A stretch of DNA of 64,000 bases from Pyxicephalus adspersus (lineage: Eukaryota; Chordata; Amphibia; Anura; Pyxicephalidae), in the NCBI RefSeq assembly GCF_032062135.1, contig NC_092868.1, positions 44,272,196 to 44,336,195 of the forward strand, given 5' to 3'. Positions 49,291 through 59,179 of this stretch are shown here, piece by piece. Numbering within the stretch: the first letter of the stretch is position 1; every line of letters starts with the position of its first letter. The notes under the pieces were generated by a model, which worked only from the letters and a program-made list of their open reading frames with translations, had not been told where the DNA came from and made no database searches. A program made the translations under genes and the position numbers.

Positions 49291-50013
49291 CATATACCTG
49301 ATATTTTCACAACCCACTTGCTTGTTTAGTTGAATTCTGGTAATATTATGGCTGGTATTTAGGTGTAGTACTCTGTTTGCCTAATAAATAGGCAAAGTTC
49401 ATTATTTTTTGCCACTAAAGCCCCTCTATGTATATCTGCTTCTTTATCCTTTTCCTAGAAGAGGCTTTTTAAAGATTGGTGCAGGAGCTAGATTTTGATT
49501 GCTGGAAATGGTCATTTGTGGTCTTAGGTGCAAATCTAGCATCATTGTCGGTGTCCCACGATGTTGTTTAGCTATCTGCCATGACAGGTCACTAAATGAA
49601 GGACCACTATTATGGACTGTTGTAGTCCTCACAACAGGGTGCTCCCCTTTCCACTCTTTATAGAGCAGACCATGCTGCTAACTTACTGCTGTATCCACAG
49701 CGATCGTTTCTAAAACGTTCACACAAAATGATTACTAATGGCCATTTAGTGATGTGTGACAAACAACATTGCGAGATACCTGTACCAAATTTATATTTTC
49801 ACCCAGGACTATCAAAAACTATCATCTTCAATTATGAAAATCTAGCATTTGTACTGATCTGTTGTAGTATGCATATATGCCATGCTTTGTTTGAAATTCC
49901 CACAACATTGCCATGGTCATGGTCAGCATAACTCTCCTGCAGGCCACAACCTATATGGTTCAAACCAAAGAGTGATAACAAAAAAACTCAGCATGAAGAT
50001 GTCATTAACTCAC

Positions 50014-50189
50014 CATTTTGTCCTGCAGGGAGATCTTCCGCAGCCTCAGAGTGGAGATCACTTTCATCCATTGACAGGTGGGCAGTAGATGATTCCTCTC
50101 CAAGCTTGGTAGATACAGTATTATGGTCGTCCTGCATGAACTTCTCATGGGTCATACATGACAAAGGATAGTTCACACATTCATAGCCG
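50014..50189 (-). CDS. Internal coding exon B of the same minus-strand gene
   Basis: This 176-bp exon starts after a T/G-rich tract ending in TTTGTAG and ends at the donor G|GTGAGT. The open frame is 1 base, 58 codons, 1 base. The peptide is hydrophilic and acidic: it includes GYECVNYPLSCMTHEKF near the start, then a Ser/Glu/Asp-rich part with STAHLSMDESDLHSEAAED, and ends near LPAGQN. This looks like a disordered linker rather than a catalytic domain. It takes one base to finish exon A's last codon and leaves one base (G) that exon C completes as GAA (Glu). Intron A-B is about 1.8 kb. The long open frame, good borders and phase match on both sides make this one of the strongest host coding calls in the window. 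The protein is not recognised. Confidence 0.72.
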
Positions 50190-50687
50190 CTACAAACACA
50201 AACAACTGTTATGTAACATTTATGTATCTTAAAAAAAACAATAAAAGAACTAGAATGCATTTTTAAAACAGGAAAAATCAGAAACTTGAAAATTGGTCCC
50301 TTCGGACCTCATGTATACAATTTTTGAAAGAAAAGCTGTCCAGCCTACAGATCCAATGAATATTCACAATACACTAATGTGGTCTCATGTAACCTTCACT
50401 GCTTTGTAAGTTTCAGAAACTCAGTGAGAAACATGTTCTACAACCTACTGGGACCTAAACCTGAACTTCAGGCAAATATTGAAAAGAAATATCAATTTAT
50501 ACAGTAAAATTATTAAGTATTCTATATGAAATAATGAAATATTTTGTGGAAAAATAGAAATATAATCTGTTTTCACATTAACCTTCTGTAATTCCCCTAC
50601 ACTGTAGGAGGGTTAATACTACAAAGGTCGTACAAAAATTATTTGGACTGAGCCTGGTATTCTGTATGCATAGACAAATGAATATAC

Positions 50688-50721
50688 ATTAAGGTCACCT
50701 GACACAGCTGGTGACCTTAAT
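50688..50721. repeat. Perfect 12-bp hairpin
   Basis: ATTAAGGTCACC at 50688-50699 and its exact complement at 50710-50721, with a 10-base loop. Too short to classify. Confidence 0.85.
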
Positions 50722-51169
50722 GAGTTAATCTTTGGAAATATTGGGTTTGTCTGATCTGAGAGATACCTGCCTTACTGCTTTCTGCTAACCTCTGTGGCCC
50801 ACTTGGTGTGGGTCTGTTTCAGGAGTTTTGCCCCTGAAAAAGTGGACGGGTTCCAAAAAACAGGTCAAGGATACAGCATTGAAATTAATATACTCAATGA
50901 GTGTTGTAATGTATTTTAATTTTTTTAATATTTTGTAAATTTTTAGAAAATTAAAGAATTATGTTTATTGTTATATTAGTGTCAAACTGATTGCCTTTAA
51001 AGTCCCAGTATTTTCTGCAAATTCACATATAATAATAAAATATATTGCAGCATAAACATGTTGACTAAAGAAATAAAGTTGACTATATAAAAGAACATGA
51101 CCCCACAACTGTTCAATCAGCATATTGGGGGTGAAAACTTAAACCAGGCTCTGCTGCTGCTCAATGGAG

Positions 51170-51396
51170 AATACAGATCTAAATGGAGAGTTTATGGATC
51201 CGATGCTTTAATGAAATTTGTTCAAATGGGAAGTTAAATTAGAATGTCAGAAGTATCGGGCATTGCTGGGGAAAGCTGGGGGTGTATACTTGATACTTAT
51301 GATAATATAATAGAATACAGATCTAAAAGGACACTTGATGGCCCTGACCCTAAATTAAGTTTGTTCAAATAGGAAGTTGGATTAGAATCCCGGAAG
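51170..51396. repeat. Direct repeat pair (~85 bp, offset 143 bp)
   Basis: 51170-51252 and 51313-51396 both begin GAATACAGATCTAAA and contain TTTGTTCAAAT, GGAAGTT and ATTAGAAT. They may be an internal duplication of an unrecognised repeat. Confidence 0.7.
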
Positions 51397-52023
51397 AACT
51401 ATGGACTGGTGAGGTAGCAGTCACCTGTGCTTAAGGTTCTGCAAAAACACTATGGATAAAAATCAAAGAAGGAATGAAATACCACACCAAAAATAAAAAA
51501 TGTAAATCTTATTCCATATTCCTGTTGGACATGTGCCCAACAAAAGGACAACTTGAACCAGGGGCCTGAGTGTATAAAATGATGGTATATTCATGCATGC
51601 TCATGACTGCAGCATATGGCTAAAACCTGATGTTATTAAACCTGCCTAGATTTCATCAAAGGAGAAGATTGGTAGCCAAAAAAACAAAATTGAATGACAG
51701 TGATAATACAGTAAGGAGAATTATGGTAGCAAAACCCACAGCAGAAGTTAATATACACCTTGATGTCCTTGATTTCACAAAAATAATGCAGATGGTATGG
51801 TTACAGAAGCTTTAGCTAAATGGGCACCAACAATTTTGCTCATTTTGGAAGTCTGACAAGTCACCCATTTTATTTATCACTTATTTTAACCCCTGGGAAA
51901 CATGTATAACACTGAAGATCAGCCCAGGCAGCACAGTTCAAGAAAGACAACACAACTAAAAAAAAGTCCTACAATACTGGTGTTCACATTATTATGTCCA
52001 CCCCAGTACATCAAGGTACTTAC

Positions 52024-52147
52024 AACGGAGTTTGAAATGGCTTTTCTTCAAAATCTTCAATTAATTCCAGAATGTTTGTACTTGGCAGTTGAGCAGGTGA
52101 TGTGTATTTTATTCCAGCCCTTATTCTTAAAACACGCCCATTTTCCT
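52024..52147 (-). CDS. Internal coding exon A of an unrecognised minus-strand gene
   Basis: The 124-bp segment is preceded on the minus strand by a long T-rich tract ending in AACAG and followed by the strong donor GTAAGTACC. One frame is open through it (2 bases, 40 codons, 2 bases); the frame starting at the third possible offset meets a stop. The peptide contains RVLRIRAGIKYTSPAQLP and ends in an acidic stretch, LIEDFEEKPFQTP. It ends in phase 2 (TT), and exon B begins with the single base C, which completes TTC (Phe). I recognise no domain, signal peptide or membrane segment. That it is a host exon is inferred from splice borders, the open frame and phase agreement with the next three exons. 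A chance ORF is possible but less likely. The exon before it was not found; it must end with one base of a codon. Confidence 0.68.
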
Positions 52148-52149
52148 CT

Positions 52150-55010
52150 GTTAAATCAGAAAAAAAATATTTTAAAAATACATTTATGTGGAAAAACCCA
52201 ATAACACATCCCATAACCCAATTAATGGCTGTATGGCTTGACGCACCCGCATGTCAGTAAATGCTTATTATGAGAGCCACCCATTGGGAAGTAAGGCACA
52301 TCCATTACGTGATGTTCCTGTACAGAACACCAGACACAGCATACATAATTAATAGACAAATGGCGAGGGACCTAAAGAACTTGGCACAGGACTCAGAAAA
52401 TGTGGCTTTGAGAGGTTAGTGGTTTATTTTTAGGGTTGGTTTAATGTTTAAGTGAAGGTTAAGGGGTCTGTTTATAAATGTCACACAATTTTTATCCATG
52501 ATTCACATATTTTTAACTCAAACGGAATCCAAATATGTAAATCCTGGATAGTAAATGAGATAATCATATGTATCTATATATATAAATATTATATTTTATG
52601 TTTTCCTGTGCTTTAGCATGAAATGAAGGACAACCAGATGAACGTGTTTCTGTATTACTTACGTCTTGTGTTAATGATTTATCTTCATATGTGGCCACTG
52701 CCCCATCAGAAAGACCCAAGGGTTCCAATTAATGGTCCCATGGAATTCTAAAGTGGTACAAGCCACATTAGGATTTATTTTAGTCCTGTCCCACTGGGTA
52801 TACATTAAAAAACCCTATCTGACCATTTCCAAGTCAAACAGAGTCGAAAATAATCAACAAGCCACTATAATTCATCACTTGGTAGAGCTACTTACACTTT
52901 AATGATTTTTGTTCTTATATTCTTACGTAATGCAAAACTGATGTGTTTAGTCACCTTGACAAAATTAGAAATGTGTTCTTCTTTCCAAAAAGGGCTTAAA
53001 ACCAAAAAGTCTATAGATTATTCTTGCATAGGATGTCTGAGGGTCTGTAGTAGGAATTAGTGTGTATGACAGGAACAATATTAATAAGGCACCACCATAT
53101 CTAACTTTTAAGGAACCTTATACAATAAAAATAAGTGATCATGGAAATTGAATTATGCTTTCCCTTTATTGTACCAATCTAACAAAGGTGATCTTTTACA
53201 TGACTAAATTGAATTAGCTGCCCCATCAATAATTGTGTACATTTTTAAACCATATTTTCTAAAATTTTAATAGATTTAGTAAATAAAAATCATGCTATAC
53301 TGTGTATACCTTTAAAATTATAACCACATTGTGGCAAGATCCATCGACCTTGCCACTACTGTCATCATATTTGAAAACCTGTGCAAGAACTATGCTTAGA
53401 TATCCAACAGTCTATTAGAAATCTATTTTCTCTTTCTGCCGCTGCATTGTATGGTTCCTGCATTCTTCCATCAACTGGAATTGTATATCTCAGGGTTATT
53501 TATGTATGGGTGGCTGTAGCTAGCTGTTTTCTTTAAGCACCAAAGATGAGTTAGCTTTTGCCATCTCAAAATAGCATTGGAGCACAAATTTTGGTAGAGT
53601 CCGTGAAACATATTTAAAGGCAGTTTATTTATAGCTGGGTTTTGTACAGCCAGAGGAAGTGGTAGTAAAACTCTATTTATGTCGAATCAGAAACGCAAGT
53701 CCTGATGTAATTCTCCTTCCAGTTGCCATTGTAAAACAGGTGCAGGAACCAAAATAGTATGTCTCAGAGACAGCATTGTATTTTTGGTCTTTCCTGGGGC
53801 ACCTTAGAATTTTGGTAGAGTCCGAGGCACCTTAGAATATAATGCATTTAGAATATTTTAGGATATTGTAAATGTAATAAATGCACTCATTTTTTGAATA
53901 GAGCCGCTTTGCAGAGCCTGAAATCATGTAGAGAGCCAGTATTCACAGGTGTACTAGGAGATGTACATGTGCGAGATGAGACCGTCAGATGATCCAGCCA
54001 GGGGAACACTGTGAGATCTCTCTACAATATTAAGTGCCATTTAAGGATAGCAGATTTCCTGTTCTGTTGAAACTAATGGGAATAAAGGAAGTAACACCTT
54101 TCTACTTTTTTACAATAAATCCAGCAGAGGGACTGATGTGAAGAGTATATTGTATATGCAGCTTTATTTTTGGACTTGGAATCCAGTGTAAATTGAGTGT
54201 TCATAGTCTGAACATAAAATGACTTTCAAAGTGTTTTGTTTCACAGACAAAACCTGATGGGAAAAACTTAGGAAGCTTAGAAAGCATTAGTGTGAGAAAA
54301 ACTGCACAGGGGTAATGGTGATTGATGTATTACCACATTAGAGGGGTAATGATGATTGGGGGTTGTATTACCCCTGTATTGATTTTAATTCTTACCATCT
54401 CTTTGCTGCCCATTCGCTCTAAACACCATAAGAGCAATGCCCTGTGTAGGATCTCCCTTTCTTCTACTCCTCCACAGGAGTAGAAGAAAGAGAGTAGAAC
54501 TCATTTACTTTCTTTTCCCTGCCACCCCATTCACCAATGGAAGCAAAACACTGTGTAAGAATTCCCCCTTGCTTCTCCGTCACTCTATTTACTGTATAAG
54601 ATCTCCCATCCCCTGACATTTCTACTGCCCCTTTCACCAATAGGAGCACAGTCCCGTGTTAGAGCTTACACACAATTAGAGTTTATATTGAGCATAGAAT
54701 TATTTCTCTCTACCCCAACATGACAGCCATATGACATAAAAAGAAGGGGAGTGAGTATGATGCAGTCATAATACACTTGGACCTGGTAGTCAAATTAACA
54801 ATCAAACCCTTGGTAATGTGATTAGTAGGGGAGAAAGATTAGAGCATACAGGATACCTTGAAAGTACTTAGATTAGGTTTGTTAGGAATATCTTATATGT
54901 TCAAGGGACAAGTGATTAAAGCAGGAACTACAGCCCTGCATTTGAAAACCACAAATAGGCAGGATTTTATTGCAGAAGGTACAGGAGATCTCTCTTCTGC
55001 AAAAAAAACA
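52150..55010. other. No gene recognised upstream of exon A
   Basis: AT-rich. A strong minus donor GAC|GTAAGT near 52663 is present, but the frame needed for exon A contains a stop. A GGCACCTTAGAAT/TTTTGGTAGAGTCC short duplication lies near 53800. Confidence 0.5.
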
Positions 55011-55019
55011 TACTTATCT

Positions 55020-55444
55020 GCCTGGAATGGAATGATCCAGGATTGGATGAAATGGATAGGAAATCCATTCCAGGGTTGCTGGATCACCCAGCTTCACTGA
55101 TTATTATTATTATTACACAGTATTTATATAGCGCCATCATATTACACAGCGCTGTACAAAGTCCATAGTCGTGTCACTAACTGTCCCTCAAAGGAGCTCA
55201 CAATCTAATGTCCCTACTATAGTCATATGTCATTAATGTAGTCTAAGGTCAATTTTTAGGGGGAAGCCAATTAACCTAACTGCATGTTTTTGGGATGTGG
55301 GAGGAAACCGGAGTACCCGGAGGGATTCAAACCTAGGACCTAGTGCTGCAAAGGACAGAGTGCTAACCCCTGAACTACCGTGCTGCTGCCCCTGTTGAAA
55401 GTGTATTCTCTCCAGCCTAGGAGAGCTTTAATAAATCAGACCTA
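55020..55444. mobile_element. Palindromic MITE interrupted by a SINE
   Basis: The right arm runs to CACCCAGCTTCACTGA at 55100 and resumes at 55393 with TTGAAAGTGTATTCTCTCC, ending CTTTAATAAATCAGACC. The SINE at 55101-55392 sits exactly in the gap. Confidence 0.8.
55101..55392 (-). repeat. tRNA-derived SINE
   Basis: On the minus strand the element starts GGGGCAGCAGCACGG. Box A-like TAGTTCAGGGG lies at 55377-55367 and box B-like GGTTTGAATCC at 55333-55323, one base from the polymerase III consensus. After a middle region containing TGTGGGAGGAAACCGGAG (read on the plus strand) comes a tail GCGCTATATAAATACTGTG and AAT repeats. It is inserted into a palindromic MITE. Confidence 0.8.
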
Positions 55445-56329
55445 AAGAACCGGTTGGATGTCAGGTTTTTAATTCAAAAGATTAGTTCTACCTTAAGCTC
55501 CTTAAATGGTGGATTTTTTTTTTGTTTTTTAAATGTGTTTCCTAATGTGTAGCTACATAAGAAAAAACACAAAAGGATAATGCCTTCCAGGGTGAAAAAG
55601 AACAGTACAATGCAGACCAACCAAAAGCACTTTGGGCAGACAGAAAATGTGTAGCACTGTACAGATCTTGCAGCTGCCTTTAACAACACAAGGAAAGCTT
55701 TGAATAGACCTTAACATCAAATACATGAAAAAAAAAATGGATCCAACCTATTATCAACATAACCTTTACAGTGTGCACATATGCACAGGTTAGGGTATAT
55801 AGGCAATAAATATCGGGCTTGGTGGCACTATAAGTATAGCCGGATAAGGGACTAATGTGGCTCTTCCACACACTTATAGCAGGAATACAGAGAAGAATTC
55901 TGCTCGCTTTGCTCTCTGTAGCTATTTGATTCATGCAAAATAAGTGAGACCTCAAAGTGAACCTGGGAGCAGTGTATACCCAATATGTGACCTCTGGTAC
56001 ACTGGGCATTGCATTTGAAACTTGCACCTATGTAAAGGCTGGAGCACCTTGTATCCAGCCTTTACTTCATATTTTTTTCCTTATATATATTATCATACAG
56101 CCAATACCATGAAGAATTTTTTATGCACTTAAGCTGTGCACCTAAAGTGCTAAGCATAAATAGGCCTTTAAATTTAAAATCTGAAAGGCACTGAAAGGAC
56201 AGGGCAAGGTTAAGAATTATGAAAAAAAAGTAAGTAACACATAATGGGCAAAATAAAACATGGCTCCACAAATGCTACAGCTAGAAAATGTGAAAAAGGT
56301 GAAGTTAGCTTTCAGTTTGTTATAAAAAT

Positions 56330-56720
56330 GATTCCTTGTGAGAGTTTATGTACGATTTATAGAGCCAAGAAAGCCACGCATCCAAGTGAAGATTTAAAAG
56401 GTGACAAATATTTGTATCCGTCCAGCAGAGCAAGGCAAGGCAAGAGCGCACAAAGGAAAGCACCAAACGCATCTCAAAGATGCATAATGAAAATGCATTC
56501 TGACTCTCCTCTCTAATCTCTGTTTATAAATAACCTTGTGAAATTCAAAGAAAAAGCCTGGATTTTTTGCATTTGATTTTCATGCTTCGGCCCTCATTTT
56601 AAATCTTACTTAGCTGCTCGAGGAAAACCTTGACTGAATAAGAATGCTTTTAAGAAGGTGAGGAGGATGAAGTTCTTGCTGTGCAGAGAAAAATGTCAAT
56701 TTACCATATGTGAAATTTAA
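56330..56720. other. Candidate conserved noncoding element
   Basis: Unique, CpG-retaining tract between transposon debris. ATGCATAATGAAAATGCAT at 56480-56498 resembles a paired POU/octamer site. A segment bounded by CTTACTTAG and AAGAAG|GTGAGG has exon-like borders but stops in all frames. Confidence 0.3.
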
Positions 56721-57004
56721 CATTTTCACTACTGGATCTGGAACCCTGCTGCTGTGATCAACACATCCATTAGGAAACAAGAATGCACTTATATCAAATT
56801 ATACATTTTTCTTGTAAATGACCATCTATGTTTTCTACTGCATGTCCTACATTGGATACAAACATATTTTGACAGTTTGACTTTAATGCTAAACTCCAGG
56901 CAAGCAGCAGTTGAAATACAGGTTTAGCTGCTAAAATAACTGTAATGCTGTTCAATACTGTGATCTTGATGTGATCTATCTAAACACATTCAACTAAAGT
57001 TTTT

Positions 57005-57480
57005 GGAAACCATCAAAGGGTATATGCTGCGTGGCCAAAATTAGTCCTTAAGTTTGTGGTGACAGTGTTATGGTCTGGTCAGGTCTGGGTTCGGCAATAT
57101 TTTGTGCCCCACAAATGAGGTCAGCTGACTTCCGCAATATACTGAATAAACGGGTTTTTCCAGTTGTTTAATTTTTCTTCCCTGATGGTATGGACATATT
57201 CCAAGATGACAATGCCAGGATTCATTGGGCTCAGATTGTGAAAGAATGGTTCAGGAAACGTGACATATCATTGTCACACATCAGAACCCAGACCTCAGCC
57301 CCATTAAGAATCTTTGGGATGTACTGGGGAAGACTTAACACAGCAGTCCAACTCTCCCATCATCTGCCATCATTATTACAAGATCTTGGAAAAAAAAATA
57401 CTTCAACTCTGGATAGGAAAAAATGTTGTGACATTGTATAGGCTTATCAAAGATTTTTTTCAATGCTGGAACTTTTAGAT
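57005..57480 (+). pseudogene. Tc1/mariner-type transposase remnant
   Basis: The plus strand carries the C-terminal part of a Tc1-like DDE transposase. A first piece near 57065 reads like the SVMVW region that holds the first catalytic strand. Then MDIFQDDNARIHWAQIVKEW at 57190 holds the second Asp (DDNA). After a deletion and frameshift near 57285 comes NPDLSPIKNLWDVLG. In the family this reads PIEN, so the third acidic residue is Lys here. The protein continues degraded (LPSLLQDLGKK) to about 57441. The N-terminal DNA-binding half is missing. It is a dead copy, identified from motifs known for the family. Confidence 0.75.
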
Positions 57481-57549
57481 ATGTGTGGGGGGGGGGGTTT
57501 ACTTAGGTAACATTTCTTTGGGACACAGACACGTAGAAAAACTTTATGA
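57452..57549. repeat. ~95-bp repeat at the end of the Tc1 remnant
   Basis: Runs from TTTTTTTCAATGCTGGAA through an 11-G run to ACACGTAGAAAAACTTTATG. An almost identical stretch is at 60627-60720. Position suggests the 3' untranslated end of the Tc1-like element. Confidence 0.8.
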
Positions 57550-58159
57550 TACCACAGCAAATGCATGCCATAATCAAAGCTAAATTAAATATTAGCGTGT
57601 GATTTTTCTTTTTGGACAGGCAGAATACATGTTATAAAAATGAAGCAAGACAAGAAAATATTCTACAAGAATATTAGATTTCTAAACCACAACATTCTTT
57701 TACACTGAATTAAAACTTTCTATTTTATCCAACCCATTCTTATACAATCTCATCCAACAAATACATTTAATCCTACCCCGCACATATTTTAAGTTTTCTA
57801 TCCAACTCCATCTAAACGTATAATCAGTTTTTATGCCAACCTCTTTAAACTGATTGGCACAAGTAATGGTAATGCTAAAGCATGGAAACATTTGCAAATT
57901 ATTCCTATATTTGTACATAATATGTGGCTCACCCCCAACCCAGATGTGGTACCACCCTGCAACTTTAGCTTTATTGGAGCAACATCTCCATAAAAACCCA
58001 CGGACCAGGCGGAGAATGCTCCGGCATCTACCGTAGATCTAATGTGGCGTAAAGCTCCTTCAGGTAGACAAAGATGTGCAGAGGGTGATAACTGATGAAA
58101 TTAAGAGTGGTTCTAAAACTAAAATAAATTGTGAACAATCAGCTGGAGGACACAGGCAA

Positions 58160-58420
58160 AGTCTCCTCTGCAATAAAACAAACTTACATGTCAGGTCACA
58201 ATCTTTTCTGCAATGTACACTGAGATGCGCATGTGCAGCTTAGTGTATGATCCTAAAATAGCTGGGTTCCAGGAATGAATGGACTCCTTTGCACATGTGC
58301 ATAAGATACGTTTTTCCTGCCTGGCCAATCAAGGTGGCTGAAGATCCGAAATCCGGAAGAGGACCGGGTGAAGATAACATTACTGGTAAAGGAGCGATGA
58401 GAGGTGAATTTACCTAATCA
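58160..58420. repeat. Unclassified repeat-like, GC-richer segment
   Basis: Contains CTTACATGTCAGGTCAC, inverted GCGCATGTGCAG/TTGCACATGTGC words and AAATCCGGAAGAGGACC, unlike its AT-rich flanks. Probably a MITE; ends not determined. Confidence 0.35.
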
Positions 58421-59131
58421 CGGACAGGCAGAAGTGCAACATTTTGCACAAACCACATCAAATTTTGACATTTCAATCTAACTACACTGATCACTATCTC
58501 ATGGCACACACACCAGCCCATTGCTTCTCCTATATACTCCAACCCTTGTGGTACGTACCTGAACAGCTAGATTGCCAGTCTGGGTCTTTAAAAATTCAGT
58601 GTACAGGCATTGTGCAGAAGCAGGCAATTTATGGGCATTTACAAAGCAAAATTCGATTTTGGCACTGCTATTAACATTTATTGTGCAGTATTTCTTGTAC
58701 AGCTGTATGTCTTTAAAATGGAACTCAAGAGTTAACTGAACTGGTAAGCTCTTTCTTAACACACACTGTATGAGAAAAATATTAAGCCTGGATATGTGGC
58801 TTTTGTTTGTAAGCTGGATCTGATCATTCTTTGTAAGCATCTAGAATTCAATGCCATTGTAGCCATAACCAAGGACAGCTGTGACAAGGATTCCCATCTA
58901 CAAGTATTCCAAGGACAAATCTTGTCTATAAAAGACGGCGTTCACTTTTCACAGATAGTTCTAAATGAATTAGCTAGGGTCAATCATATCATGTCTACGG
59001 AAGGTATATTGCTGCATTACAGGCTTGTCAATCGTAGCCTGCACCCTGCTCTATAACACCAGCTATTTCTTAGTTTCTCATTTATGTGAAGCAATGTTTA
59101 TTTTCAATACTTCTTTGTTCATTTATATCAG

Positions 59132-59175
59132 CCTTGAAAAGAGACATCATAGTAGTGAAATAACTTGCGATCAAG
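59132..59175 (+). CDS. Possible short coding exon on the plus strand
   Basis: A 44-bp segment lies between a strong acceptor (tract TTCTTTGTTCATTTATATCAG) and a strong donor (CAAG|GTAAGG). Only one of three frames is open: 1 base, 14 codons with LEKRHHSSEITCDQ, then one base G. The next plus-strand candidate exon starts with CA, so the junction codon would be GCA (Ala), a compatible phase. The exon is too short for its open frame to be significant alone; the case rests on both splice signals and the phase match. Confidence 0.35.
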
Positions 59176-59179
59176 GTAA

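Noticed and set aside
52664..52760. Strong minus-strand donor GAC|GTAAGT as a partner of exon A
   Set aside because: The frame needed by exon A contains TAA; the frame that is open ends in the wrong phase.
58499..58840. Minus-strand ORF ending at a good donor (CAG|GTACGT near 58555)
   Set aside because: The upstream acceptor is weak and no phase partner was found; left as a possible exon only.
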